A stretch of 64,000 nucleotides of DNA from Dethiobacter alkaliphilus (GCA_016841605.1 JAENYV010000001.1:1-64000); one strand, 5' to 3'. Positions 36,700-45,118 are shown, numbered from the stretch's first letter. Numbers and translations: made by a program. Notes: generated from the letters alone by a model not told the origin.

Positions 36700-36702
36700 A
36701 TT

Positions 36703-36729
36703 TACGGCCTTATCCGGCCGTATTTTTTT
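36703..36729 (+). terminator. Terminator after lysS
   Basis: TACGGCC (36703-36709) with GGCCGTA (36716-36722), loop 6, then T7. Confidence 0.9.
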
Positions 36730-36751
36730 AACGTAAAGGAGGAGACAAAGT

Positions 36752-37942
36752 ATGTTATCAGAAAAGATTGCCGCTAACCTTAACCGTTCTTCTTGGATCA
36801 GGGCTATGTTTGAAGAAGGTGAAAAGCTAAGAGCTATCCACGGGGACGATAAAGTGTTTGACTTTACTCTGGGAAACCCCGATACAGAGCCTCCTGAGTC
36901 TGTTAAAAATGCCTTAAAAAAACTCGCTATGGGCGACATGCCGGGAATACACCGCTATATGAACAATGCCGGTTTTATAGATGTCAGGGAGGCGATAGCT
37001 GCGCAACTTCAAAAGGAGTCGGGTGTTCCCCTTACATCGGAACATATTGTTATGACTTGCGGAGCGGCAGGCGGCCTTAATGTTGTGCTGAAGACTATTC
37101 TCAATCCGGAAGATGAAGTAATTGTTCTGGCCCCTTATTTCGTTGAATATCTATTTTATATCGATAACCACGGAGGCGTACCGGTCATTGTCAATACATC
37201 TCCTGCAGATTTCCAACCGGATCCGCAAGAACTGGAAGCGCATATTACACCTCGAACGAAGGCGGTGATCATCAATTCGCCTAATAATCCAACAGGTGTT
37301 GTGTACAGCGAACAATCCCTGCGCCGCATGGCCGATGTCCTGGAGGCCAAAGAAAAAGAGTTTGGCAATACGATCTATGTTCTTTCCGATGAACCCTATA
37401 ATAAGCTTGTCTACGAGGGGATTGCCCTTCCCCAGGTTTTACAAATATTTAAAAATTCTTTTGTGATCAACTCTTTCAGTAAATCTCTTTCCCTCCCCGG
37501 CGAAAGAATCGGTTTTATTGCTGTAAGCCCAGGTCTGGAATACTGTAACCGGATTATGGACGGCCTAATTTTTTGTAACCGCACTCTGGGCTTTGTTAAT
37601 GCGCCGGCAATGATCCAAAAAGTTATTGCCGGGTCTTTGGGTGAAGCTGCGGCCGTAAATCATTACCGGGAAAAACGGGATATTCTTTATAATCACCTGA
37701 TCGATCTGGGTTTCTCCTGTATTAAACCGGAAGGCGCTTTTTATCTTTTCCCCAAGGCATTAATTCCCGATGATGTGGAATTTGCCGGTATCGCCCAAAA
37801 ATATAACCTGCTCTTGGTTCCTGGGAAGGGTTTTGGCTGGCCGGGATATTTTAGACTTGCTTACTGTGTCAGTCTAAAGACTATTGAAGGTTCTTTACCT
37901 GCTTTTGAAGCCCTGGCTACAGAAATGCGGAGTAAAGCCTGA
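36752..37942 (+). CDS. PLP-dependent aminotransferase, class I/II
   Basis: 396 residues of the aspartate-aminotransferase fold: FTLGNPDTEPPESV, TCGAAGGLNVVLKTI, NSPNNPTGVVYS, LSDEPYNKLVY, and the PLP Lys in INSFSKSLSLPGERIG. C-terminal substrate Arg in YFRLAYCVS. The amino-acid substrate is not certain. AAAGGAGGAG precedes ATG 36752. Confidence 0.92.
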   Translation: MLSEKIAANLNRSSWIRAMFEEGEKLRAIHGDDKVFDFTLGNPDTEPPESVKNALKKLAMGDMPGIHRYMNNAGFIDVREAIAAQLQKESGVPLTSEHIVMTCGAAGGLNVVLKTILNPEDEVIVLAPYFVEYLFYIDNHGGVPVIVNTSPADFQPDPQELEAHITPRTKAVIINSPNNPTGVVYSEQSLRRMADVLEAKEKEFGNTIYVLSDEPYNKLVYEGIALPQVLQIFKNSFVINSFSKSLSLPGERIGFIAVSPGLEYCNRIMDGLIFCNRTLGFVNAPAMIQKVIAGSLGEAAAVNHYREKRDILYNHLIDLGFSCIKPEGAFYLFPKALIPDDVEFAGIAQKYNLLLVPGKGFGWPGYFRLAYCVSLKTIEGSLPAFEALATEMRSKA

Positions 37943-38046
37943 TACGGAAATACAGGGGTCGGAAGTAAGGAGTGCCGGCAGGCCGGAAAACTATCCTGGT
38001 TCTATATGAAGTGTTATATGAGGTGTTAAGTGTTAAATATTATAAG

Positions 38047-38126
38047 AACAGCCGAGGAATTTACTAAATCTAACCTTTAAAGGCTATTCCCTGCATTGCG
38101 CAGGAGATTTAATGTCCTCGGCTGTT
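38047..38126 (+). ncRNA. Candidate structured RNA, three-way fold
   Basis: Outer stem of 12 perfect pairs (38047-38058 with 38115-38126). Inside it TAAATCT and AGATTTA form a second helix, which encloses two small hairpins, CCTTTAAAGG and CCTGC-5-GCAGG. It lies 104 bases after the aminotransferase and 97 before the next gene; no T run follows, so it is not an ordinary terminator. The fold reads on either strand; plus is assumed as a leader of the 38224 gene. Confidence 0.5.
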
Positions 38127-38223
38127 GTTAGTATTATGGCCCCCTTGCCTAAGAAATATTCACCAAACAAAAATATTTTTTTTAATAAATATTTATAAGA
38201 AATTTATATGAGGGTGTTTAAAA

Positions 38224-38967
38224 ATGTACCCACTTGCACATTTGTATTTTATGGAATTAGTTTTAAAAAGGCTGGATGATGCAGCTATTCTGGGTAGTAT
38301 TTTCCCCGATTTGGTCATATTAAGCGGATTAGACTGGAAAACTAGCCATTCCCTTGGAGAAAAGATCTGGCACCATTTTCAAAACGGCGGGGAAGAAAAA
38401 ATTCTGTTCTCTCTGGGTGTTTTCAGTCATGGGATCGAACCACGGGGGCTAGATTATTACAGCGATGAAAAATACGGAACTTTTGAAAGAGGTTACTGCT
38501 TTGAAAAAGCCAGGCCTCTGGTGGACGCTGTTATTGAAGCCTGCAGCCTCTCATCGAGCGATGGGTGGTGGAAAGCTCATAATTTTATTGAAATGGGTGT
38601 TGAATTATATATTAACAGGCGTAGGCCTGAGCTAATCTCTAATCTGCGCAGGGCTTTTTCCAATATCGCCCTGATTAGCATTTTATCGTATGAACTTTCT
38701 TCTATTCTTAAAATCGAAAAAGCTCTTCTGGAGGAGAGTTTTGCAAGATTTAAGCAGTTTGCCCAGGATGAACCAGTAGATGCCCGGACTCTGGCTCTGC
38801 GTTTTCAGAAGCAGATTTATCTTCGGTATAAAATTGAATCGATCAATATTAGCCGGTCCAGGGATATTATCGAGGAAGGGGAAAAAATTGTTCTGCAGGA
38901 TATTGAGTCCTTTTTTCAACATGTTAAGAAAAAAATGATTCCCATCTGGCCGATTTCTTTAAAGTAA
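38224..38967 (+). CDS. Unknown protein, metal-hydrolase-like His pattern
   Basis: 247 residues, soluble. Opening YPLAHLYFMELVL, then ILGSIFPDL, WHHF, VFSHGIEPRGLDYYSD and KAHNFIEMGVELYI. The early His, the GS-x-x-PD turn, the SHG-x-x-x-x-x-LD segment and AHxFIE recall the zinc-dependent phospholipase C-like family, but I cannot confirm it. GAGGG is the only ribosome site before ATG 38224. Single gene. Confidence 0.55.
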   Translation: MYPLAHLYFMELVLKRLDDAAILGSIFPDLVILSGLDWKTSHSLGEKIWHHFQNGGEEKILFSLGVFSHGIEPRGLDYYSDEKYGTFERGYCFEKARPLVDAVIEACSLSSSDGWWKAHNFIEMGVELYINRRRPELISNLRRAFSNIALISILSYELSSILKIEKALLEESFARFKQFAQDEPVDARTLALRFQKQIYLRYKIESINISRSRDIIEEGEKIVLQDIESFFQHVKKKMIPIWPISLK

Positions 38968-39002
38968 ACCCACTCGTTTTTTATCTTTTTACCGAATTTA
39001 TT

Positions 39003-39264
39003 AAAAAAGCAGGCCCCAACAAATCTTCATCGGCTTTTCCCCTTTCTTCCCCGCATCCGGTTCTACTTTCACGGACACATCATGGTGAGGCATTTACACT
39101 CTACGCCAATTATTGTCCCTTATTTTCGAAACCGAAAACCTTATGAGCACGAGCACAAGTTTCCACTCGGAGCTGTCTCCAACCCGCTTCAACTTTGCCG
39201 GTGCCTTCAAGCCGGGAAAAGAAAGCTTAAGGATTAACCTTAGGACTTCTCGGAACCTGCGTGC
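39003..39264 (-). ncRNA. Candidate ncRNA, paralogue A
   Basis: About 262 nt, transcribed minus from its own promoter (39271-39299). Ends pair: bases 39260-39256 (GCAGG) with 39013-39009 (CCTGC), extended by UUCCGA with UUGGGG to 11 bp with wobbles. A second helix pairs CUUUUCCC with GGGAAAAG. A 6-bp hairpin UUUUCG-guuu-CGAAAA lies in the middle. The RNA ends in T6. No open frame of note. The same architecture recurs at 40964-41224. It lacks the conserved sequences of SRP RNA, tmRNA, RNase P and B. subtilis 6S RNA that I know. Confidence 0.65.
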
Positions 39265-39270
39265 AAATAT

Positions 39271-39299
39271 ATTCTAACTTATGAGAAAGAGTTTGTCAA
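39271..39299 (-). promoter_or_regulatory. SigA promoter of ncRNA A
   Basis: On the minus strand perfect TTGACA (39299-39294), 17 bases, TAGAAT (39276-39271). Confidence 0.85.
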
Positions 39300-39352
39300 G
39301 GTATTTTCAAAAAAATTTCAATTATTACATTTAAAATTTTTAAATGAAAATA

Positions 39353-39379
39353 TTGTTGTTTTATCTTTTATGTTATAAT
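39353..39379 (+). promoter_or_regulatory. SigA promoter of the kinase-hpt operon
   Basis: Perfect TATAAT at 39374-39379 with TTGTTG at 39353-39358, spacer 15 (or 16 with ATTGTT). Divergent from the ncRNA A promoter. Confidence 0.5.
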
Positions 39380-39416
39380 TGCTAAAAGGAAAGAAAATAC
39401 CTGCTTAGGAGGAAAT

Positions 39417-40403
39417 ATGGCGGTTATTACCATATCCCGGCAATTTGGTAGCGGTGGAGAAGCGGTAGCCAGGTTGGTTGCTGAGAAAATGGGTTATCTG
39501 CTGGTAAATAAAGCAATGATTGTCGAAAATTTGCGATCGTATGGGGTAGAAGATGATTTCGACCAATTCGACGAGAAAAATTTTAGCCTGATCGAACAAG
39601 CAGGATACAGAGAAATAGAGGAGAAGCGACGGCATTATCTGGAAACATTACATAATTTTATTTATGACCTGGCTATTCGGGAAAATCTGGTTATTCTGGG
39701 GAGGGGAGGCCAGGTCTTATTTAAAGACTTTCCACCGGCACTGCATGTTAAAATTATTGCTCCTTTAAAGGGTAGGCTTGAGTTGGTTTGCAAATCTTAC
39801 GAACTGGATGAAGCTGTCGCGGCACGTCTTATCGAAGAACAGGATCAGGATCGCCGGGAGTACCTGCGACAGATTTTTGGCTACAATTGGCTGGATTTGG
39901 ACCTTTATCACCTGGTATTAAATACAGAACTTTTCGGTTTGGAAGAAGCCGTTGCACTTGTAGTCAACGCGGCCAGGGTTAAAGAAGAAATGGGTGACTT
40001 TCCACTTTCCTTGCCGGAGGATTCTAGACAGGAACAGGGGCTTTTAATTAGTCAGGTCCATGATGCTACGGGAAATGCTCCATCTTTTGCTCATCCCAGC
40101 GAGGAAGAATTTGCCAGGATGCTGGATTTTTATCAAATTAAATGGCTTTATGAGCCGAAAACATTTCCTCTGGAGTGGGATAGCGAAGGTAATATAACTG
40201 TTGCTTTTTCACCGGATTTTTATCTTCCGGAACAGGACATATATGTGGAACTGACCACCCAGAAGCAGAAGCTGGTCTGGAGAAAAAATAAGAAAATACG
40301 ACGCTTAAGGGAGATTTACCCCCATGTCAAGATTAAGATTATTTATGGTCGTGATTACAGGGGGCTCTTGCAGAAATACGGTATTGAAGAGAAAGGGGAG
40401 TAA
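39417..40403 (+). CDS. Cytidylate kinase-like domain fused to a nuclease-like domain
   Basis: 328 residues. Residues 1-190 match the cytidylate kinase-like family: ITISRQFGSGGEAVARLVAEK (P-loop variant), NLVILGRGGQVLF, and an R-rich lid DQDRREYLRQIFG. After a linker, residues about 235-325 contain FSPDFYLPEQDIYVELT and a Lys-rich helix. That pattern (PD, then acid-x-hydrophobic, then Lys) suggests a PD-(D/E)XK-like fold. AGGAGG precedes ATG 39417. hpt follows after 9 bases, pointing to nucleotide metabolism or nucleotide sensing. Confidence 0.75.
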   Translation: MAVITISRQFGSGGEAVARLVAEKMGYLLVNKAMIVENLRSYGVEDDFDQFDEKNFSLIEQAGYREIEEKRRHYLETLHNFIYDLAIRENLVILGRGGQVLFKDFPPALHVKIIAPLKGRLELVCKSYELDEAVAARLIEEQDQDRREYLRQIFGYNWLDLDLYHLVLNTELFGLEEAVALVVNAARVKEEMGDFPLSLPEDSRQEQGLLISQVHDATGNAPSFAHPSEEEFARMLDFYQIKWLYEPKTFPLEWDSEGNITVAFSPDFYLPEQDIYVELTTQKQKLVWRKNKKIRRLREIYPHVKIKIIYGRDYRGLLQKYGIEEKGE

Positions 40404-40412
40404 CGGTAAAGA

Positions 40413-40964
40413 ATGCCGGATGAAGAGGCGAACCAACTGGAAATATTATTGACCAGAGAGCAAATTTACCAGAGGGTTGCAGAACTGGGGGAAAAGATCT
40501 CAAAGGATTATTCCGGAATTGAGGAATTAATTGTTGTTGCTGTGTTGAGGGGAAGCGTTTATTTTGCAGTGGACCTTAGCCGTCGGTTAAGTATCCCTTT
40601 TAGCCTGGATTTTATCGGTATTTCCAGCTACGGGGCTACTTCTTACCCTCTGGGAATTGTTCGTATTACCAAGGATTTGGATATTAATATCGTCCAAAAA
40701 CATGTGTTATTGGTAGAGGACATTGTTGATACAGGTTTAACTCTCAATTACCTGATTAAAAATTTAAAAACCCGGAATCCCAAGAGCCTCCGGGTCTGTT
40801 CTTTTCTTGATCTTCCCGGAAGGCGAATCGTTGAAGTTCCTGTGGACTATCGAGGGTTCGAAATACCTGACCTTTTTGTAGTAGGATACGGGTTGGATTT
40901 TCAGGAGCGCTACCGCAACCTGGAAGTAGTGGCTGCCCTGAAAAAAAATCGGTCTGGTACATAG
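40413..40964 (+). CDS. hpt: Hypoxanthine phosphoribosyltransferase
   Basis: Salvages hypoxanthine and guanine with PRPP. 183 residues: VAVLRGSVYFAVDL, DFIGISSYG, the PRPP motif LLVEDIVDTGLTL and PDLFVVGYGLDFQERYR. Close to family length. Its stop lies at the 3' end of the opposing ncRNA B. Confidence 0.95.
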   Translation: MPDEEANQLEILLTREQIYQRVAELGEKISKDYSGIEELIVVAVLRGSVYFAVDLSRRLSIPFSLDFIGISSYGATSYPLGIVRITKDLDINIVQKHVLLVEDIVDTGLTLNYLIKNLKTRNPKSLRVCSFLDLPGRRIVEVPVDYRGFEIPDLFVVGYGLDFQERYRNLEVVAALKKNRSGT

Positions 40965-41224
40965 AAAAACACAGACCCCAACAGACCTTTCCGGGTAACC
41001 TCCATCACTTCTGTGATACAGCTTTCCAGTGCCTTTTCCGACGGTATTTCAGGGGAACCTTCCTTAAAATCCTTTCCACGGCACCGGTTTTTCGCTGCCC
41101 GAACTCCTTGACCGCACTTTACATCCCTGCGTTTAAAAACCACCAGTGATTTCTTCCGTCAGGGCAACCATTCTTTGCGTCTGGAGCCGGAAAAGTATCC
41201 TTTTTGCCTCTCGGAATCTGTGTT
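40964..41224 (-). ncRNA. Candidate ncRNA, paralogue B
   Basis: About 260 nt, transcribed minus. Bases 41223-41217 (ACACAGA) pair with 40975-40969 (TCTGTGT), extended by UUCCGA with UUGGGG to 13 bp. The second helix pairs CUUUUCCGG with CCGGAAAGG (one G-U), and CUCCA with UGGAG continues inward. A hairpin AUCAC-agaa-GUGAU follows. The RNA ends in T5. Relative to RNA A the stem bases differ but pairing holds, while UUCCGAGA and GUUGGGG next to the stem are kept. Confidence 0.65.
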
Positions 41225-41230
41225 AGCTAT

Positions 41231-41259
41231 ATTATCTCATAGCATGAATATTCTGTCAA
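41231..41259 (-). promoter_or_regulatory. SigA promoter of ncRNA B
   Basis: On the minus strand perfect TTGACA (41259-41254), 17 bases, GATAAT (41236-41231), ending 7 bases before the terminal stem. Confidence 0.85.
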
Positions 41260-41356
41260 CCCCTTTTTTAAAAAATATTTTATATATTTTATAAAATATC
41301 TGCGAGAAATAATTATACCTGTAAATGCTTATTCTAGTCTAAAGAGATGATGGGAG

Positions 41357-42331
41357 ATGAAAGAAAAGATGGGTTATAGTATTGGAGTGGACTTGGGAGG
41401 GACAAAAATGCTGATCGCTCTGGCAGGAGAAGGCGGAGAAATACTGCAAAGCAGAAAGTTACCAACCAGAGCCGAGAAAGGGCCTGAAAGAATTTTTAAA
41501 GATCTGGTAACCGGAATGACTGAGCTTTTTCGGGTTTCACCGAAAGAAATTGAAGGTTTAGGGTTCTGTATGGCAGGTTATTACGACCGACAAAGGGGAA
41601 TAATTATTGATTCTCCTAACCTTCCTGGCTGGGAGAATTATCCTGTTCAGCAGCAAATAAGCAGTTTGGCGGATATTCCCGTTGTCATAGAAAATGATGC
41701 CAATGCTGCGGCCTGGGGAGAATTCGTCTATGGAGCGGGAAAGGGGAAGAAAAATATTTTGTTGGTGACACTTGGAACAGGGATCGGTGGTGCTTTAATT
41801 ATAGAAGGAAACTTAGCCCGCGGTGCCCGGGGGCTTGCCGGAGAGATCGGTCACATTCCGCTTCTTCCACGGGAGGGCCCTTTTTGTAGCTGTGGAAAAC
41901 GTGGTTGCCTCGAGACTTTGGCATCCGGGACGGCCATTGCCCGGGAAGGCCGAGCCCTGCTTCAAACAGGTAAAAAGACTGCTGTGCGGGATGTGATGAA
42001 GGGAGCTACACTTCAGGCTGGTGATGTTTTTGAAGCAGCTCGACAAGGAGACCGGTGTGCTTTGGAAATTATTGATTTAGCTGCGTGGTATTTGGGGCAG
42101 GGGCTGGCTATCGCTGTTAACCTTTTCAATCCGGAAATTGTCATTGTGGGTGGAGGGATGGCCGGTGAAGGCGAGATACTTTTCGACCCACTTCGACATT
42201 ATTTTTCAAAAATGATTATCAGCCCTTTATCGGAAGAGGTTACCCTTGTTGCTGCCGAAATGGGGGAAGAGGCAGGCGTGAGGGGAATTCTGGCACTTCT
42301 TAACGAATCATTTTTTTGGCAAGAAAATTAA
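41357..42331 (+). CDS. ROK-family sugar kinase (probably glucokinase)
   Basis: 324 residues. ATP site IGVDLGGTKMLIAL, then ENDANAAAWGEF, LGTGIGGALI with EIGHIPL, and the zinc-binding CSCGKRGCLE of ROK proteins. It phosphorylates glucose or a related hexose and may feed the alpha-glucan genes 4-13 kb downstream. ATG 41357 follows GGGAG closely; ATG 41369 is an alternative. Confidence 0.9.
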   Translation: MKEKMGYSIGVDLGGTKMLIALAGEGGEILQSRKLPTRAEKGPERIFKDLVTGMTELFRVSPKEIEGLGFCMAGYYDRQRGIIIDSPNLPGWENYPVQQQISSLADIPVVIENDANAAAWGEFVYGAGKGKKNILLVTLGTGIGGALIIEGNLARGARGLAGEIGHIPLLPREGPFCSCGKRGCLETLASGTAIAREGRALLQTGKKTAVRDVMKGATLQAGDVFEAARQGDRCALEIIDLAAWYLGQGLAIAVNLFNPEIVIVGGGMAGEGEILFDPLRHYFSKMIISPLSEEVTLVAAEMGEEAGVRGILALLNESFFWQEN

Positions 42332-42424
42332 ATCAGCAGAGCAACCTTTTTAACTTAAGAACGTTATACATATTAAAGAATGTTTAAGAATGTTAAAAAA
42401 TGATGGGAAAATGTGGTCCTTTGT

Positions 42425-42521
42425 AAGCAGGCAGGAGAACTGCCGGCGGAAAGAGAATTATATTGGCGGAAAGATATTTATCAAAAAAGAAAACCGACCC
42501 GCCCTCCTGCCGACTCTGCTT
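42425..42521 (+). other. Long imperfect inverted repeat before the ECF sigma gene
   Basis: AAGCAGGCAGGAG (42425-42437) pairs with CTCCTGC (42504-42510) and CTGCTT (42516-42521) with a 5-base bulge. Inside, GGCGG (42445-42449) pairs with CCGCC (42499-42503). Two copies of GGCGGAAAGA lie 20 bases apart (42445, 42465). It may be a leader structure of the sigma gene or a terminator of the ROK gene. Confidence 0.45.
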
Positions 42522-42614
42522 AAATATACGGATCCTTTCAAGGCTTGTTTGAGTTGATATGTTAATTTAAAGTCAGCAGGGGATTGACGGGCTTCAGGTT
42601 AAGGAGAGGTCCAG

Positions 42615-43184
42615 TTGCTGAATGAGGATAAGGAACAGGAGATCGTCTCCAGAGCTCAGCAAACCCCTGAATCTTTTGCATTGCTCTACGATCACTACTT
42701 CCCAAAAATTTATAATTTTATTTATCATAAAGTACATAATACCCAGTTGGCTGAAGATCTCGTCTCTGAAACTTTTTATAAAGCCCTGGCTAATATTGAA
42801 AAATTCAGGTGGAGGGAACGTTCCTTTGCCTGCTGGTTGTATACGATTGCACGCAATCAGGTTGTGGATACTTTCCGAAAAACAAAGCCTGTACTCCTGG
42901 ACGAAAGCTGGGCTGAAAGTATCGCCTCTCCGGGGAACGATCCTGAGGAAAAGGTTATACGGGATACCGTCAAAGATGAATTGTTGCTGACCATCCGTAC
43001 TCTCAGCCGGGATCAGCAGGATGCACTTCTGCTGAGGTTTCAGGAAGGCTTAAAAATTAAAGAGATAGCCCAGGTTATGAATAAAAATGAAGGGGCTGTC
43101 AAAGCACTCTTATTTCGAGGACTGAAAAATATGCGTAAAAAAATGGAAGGAGAGAATCCCCACAATGAAGACGGAGAGGGATAA
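42615..43184 (+). CDS. ECF-type RNA polymerase sigma factor
   Basis: 189 residues. Region 2: FALLYDHYFPKIYNFIYHKV, AEDLVSETFYKAL, RSFACWLYTIARNQVVDTFR. Region 4: LSRDQQDALLLRFQEGLKIKEIAQVMNKNEGAVKALLFRGL. TTG 42615 has AAGGAGAGG upstream. Overlaps the next gene by 20 bases, the usual sigma/anti-sigma layout. Confidence 0.93.
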   Translation: MLNEDKEQEIVSRAQQTPESFALLYDHYFPKIYNFIYHKVHNTQLAEDLVSETFYKALANIEKFRWRERSFACWLYTIARNQVVDTFRKTKPVLLDESWAESIASPGNDPEEKVIRDTVKDELLLTIRTLSRDQQDALLLRFQEGLKIKEIAQVMNKNEGAVKALLFRGLKNMRKKMEGENPHNEDGEG

Positions 43185-44520
43185 AATGCTGGAAGAGCTT
43201 TTTTCTCCCCTGGAAGAGCTTGCATCCCCAGGCGAAGAGACCCGTAGGCTGCGGGAAATTGCTTCCGGTCTGGTCAGTATGGAAAAGGCGGAGTTCTCTT
43301 CTTCTTTTCGTGATGAATTGAGAGAACGCTTGTTGCAAAAGGCGAGACTGCAGGAAGAAGCTTCCGCTACCTGGTTGAACCGGGTTTATAAGAGCATTTT
43401 TTCTCCGGCGAAACGGTTCCGTCCCGCTTTCGCCGCTGTTACAGCTGCGCTGATAATCGGCGTTTTAACGTTATTTTCCACCCAAACGGGGAATATTCCC
43501 CGTTCTGAAGTCGCGGATTCTCAAAAATCTTCCCAGGATCTTTATATTTCTATGGCGAATGAGGCGGATGAAACGACCGGCCTGGAGGAAGAAGAGCCGT
43601 CTTCAAGTGAACAGCACGCCTCCGAAGCGGAAGACCAACCCGGGTCCGAAGCAATTGAAGAAGTGCCTTCATCTCCAAAAGCCGAGACGGAAGTACTTCC
43701 CGAGAAAAACTCCCAGGATTCTCCTTCAAGCGTTCCTGAGAAGCCGGCCAATGCAGGAGAAAAGCCGGAAGCGGGAGATCCCGGAGATCCGGGAAAGGAT
43801 GCTGTTCTCAATGCTACCGAGGACGCGGAAGACCCATCAAGTTCTGAAATAAATGAACCCCTTCTCCCGGAACAACCGGAGTTTCAAATTCAAGGAGAAA
43901 CGCGCGATCTTCGTCTCGCCGGGGCGGTTATACTTTCACCCCTCTATGTGGGTAGTACAGCGGAAGAGAGTGCCCGGTATGAGAACGTATCTGCCGTCTT
44001 ACTGCCGGAAAAGGTTGACATAGCACAGGAGGGAGAAGATGTAACGATATTCGGATCAAGTGCTTGGGCTACTGAGCTGCTTAAAACCCAGGGTTTCATC
44101 GTCCAGGATAAAGACAGCCTGGAGGTTGTAACCCAGGAAACGCAGCAAGGGGCTTTTGCCGAGATTTTTTACCGGCCTGGCGGAAAGGAAAGCGGCCACC
44201 CGGCCCTAATTCTTCATTATGATGGAGAAGGGGGAAAAATTTTAGGTTATTTTTATCAAGAGAAGGGTGCATTTTTGGAGGCCGGCTATTATTCCCTGAT
44301 TTCTCCGGCACAAGCTTTGAAGGCAGCGCAGCAGATGGAAGTATATTCTTCTTCAAAGCCTTCCCTGGTTTTCAGAGAAGTTGATCTTACGTTTAGTGAA
44401 TTTTTCCTTGAGGAGAGCGGGGTGCAGCAAAATGTTACCCTTCCGGCCTATTGCTTTACCGGCATGGAGACGAAAACCGACAGCGAAATAAAAATCTATC
44501 TGCCGGCAATTTTATGGTGA
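43165..44520 (+). CDS. Membrane anti-sigma factor-like protein
   Basis: 451 residues. A cytoplasmic N-terminal part (1-85) probably holds the sigma factor. One membrane segment at about 88-105 (FAAVTAALIIGVLTLFS) follows. Then comes a 130-residue low-complexity Glu/Pro/Ser linker, and an outer domain from about residue 240 with alternating strands and no family I recognise. ATG 43165 (AAGGAGAG at 9) or ATG 43186. Release of the sigma factor by an external signal is inferred. Confidence 0.75.
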   Translation: MKTERDKMLEELFSPLEELASPGEETRRLREIASGLVSMEKAEFSSSFRDELRERLLQKARLQEEASATWLNRVYKSIFSPAKRFRPAFAAVTAALIIGVLTLFSTQTGNIPRSEVADSQKSSQDLYISMANEADETTGLEEEEPSSSEQHASEAEDQPGSEAIEEVPSSPKAETEVLPEKNSQDSPSSVPEKPANAGEKPEAGDPGDPGKDAVLNATEDAEDPSSSEINEPLLPEQPEFQIQGETRDLRLAGAVILSPLYVGSTAEESARYENVSAVLLPEKVDIAQEGEDVTIFGSSAWATELLKTQGFIVQDKDSLEVVTQETQQGAFAEIFYRPGGKESGHPALILHYDGEGGKILGYFYQEKGAFLEAGYYSLISPAQALKAAQQMEVYSSSKPSLVFREVDLTFSEFFLEESGVQQNVTLPAYCFTGMETKTDSEIKIYLPAILW

Positions 44521-44576
44521 GATCAAGGAGCGTCAAGCCTGCTGTAACTGTCTCCTGGAAAGATACGGACAAAGGC

Positions 44577-44611
44577 AAAGTTTCTTCCAGAGTGTGGAAG
44601 AAACTTTTTTT
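44577..44611 (+). terminator. Terminator after the anti-sigma gene
   Basis: 12-bp perfect stem AAAGTTTCTTCC with GGAAGAAACTTT, loop 7, then T. Confidence 0.93.
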
Positions 44612-44686
44612 AGGCTTTATAAGTTCTTTTTTTAATAAATAATTGGATATTTCAATATTTAACTTTAATTGGAAAGGAAGAGACAC

Positions 44687-45037
44687 TTGAGTGATAATAA
44701 TACTTCCCTGGAAGAACTTCGCGAGCTTGTCCGTATTTTTGTTTCCGAACGGGAATGGGAGGTCTTTCATACTCCAAAGGACCTGGCCATGTCCATTGCT
44801 ATTGAAGCTGCCGAATTGATGGAAATATTCCAGTGGTGTGACAGGCGGGAGCCGCTCGAAGGGCAAAAAATGGAGCTTTTCCAGGAGGAACTGGCAGATG
44901 TGGTGATTTACTGCCTGGCTGCCGCCAATGCAGCGAAAATTGATCTTTCCGAAGCAATTAAGAAAAAAATCAAAAAAAATGTACTTAAATATCCCCGGGA
45001 GCATTTTAGGGGGAGATATTCTCAGAAAGAATTATAA
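44687..45037 (+). CDS. MazG-like nucleotide pyrophosphohydrolase
   Basis: 116 residues: WEVFHTPKDLAMSIAIEAAELMEIFQW supplies the ExxE metal ligands and ELADVVIYCL the ExxD pair of the all-alpha NTP pyrophosphatases (MazG/RS21-C6 type), which clear unwanted dNTPs. TTG 44687 with AAGGAAG 7 bases upstream; TTG 44669 is less likely. Confidence 0.88.
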   Translation: MSDNNTSLEELRELVRIFVSEREWEVFHTPKDLAMSIAIEAAELMEIFQWCDRREPLEGQKMELFQEELADVVIYCLAAANAAKIDLSEAIKKKIKKNVLKYPREHFRGRYSQKEL

Positions 45038-45088
45038 AAAAATATCCCTTCAGGGGTTCCCCTGTCTAGTGGCTCTAAACTTAGCTTA

Positions 45089-45118
45089 TTTACAATATAC
45101 TTCCAATAATGCTATACT
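45089..45118 (+). promoter_or_regulatory. Possible SigA promoter of the HAD gene
   Basis: TTTACA, 18 bases, TATACT; 40 bases before GTG 45158. Confidence 0.5.

Noticed and set aside
40910-41143. 77-residue frame on the minus strand within ncRNA B
   Set aside because: No ribosome site. It runs through the terminal stem and T run into hpt antisense, and ncRNA A has no matching frame.
39003-41224. Reading the twin RNAs as SRP RNA, tmRNA, RNase P RNA or 6S RNA
   Set aside because: Length fits large SRP RNA, but the GGUCCGGAAGGAAGCAGC core is missing. No tmRNA tag or RNase P core motifs seen, and B. subtilis 6S sequences do not match. A 6S-like rod fold remains open.
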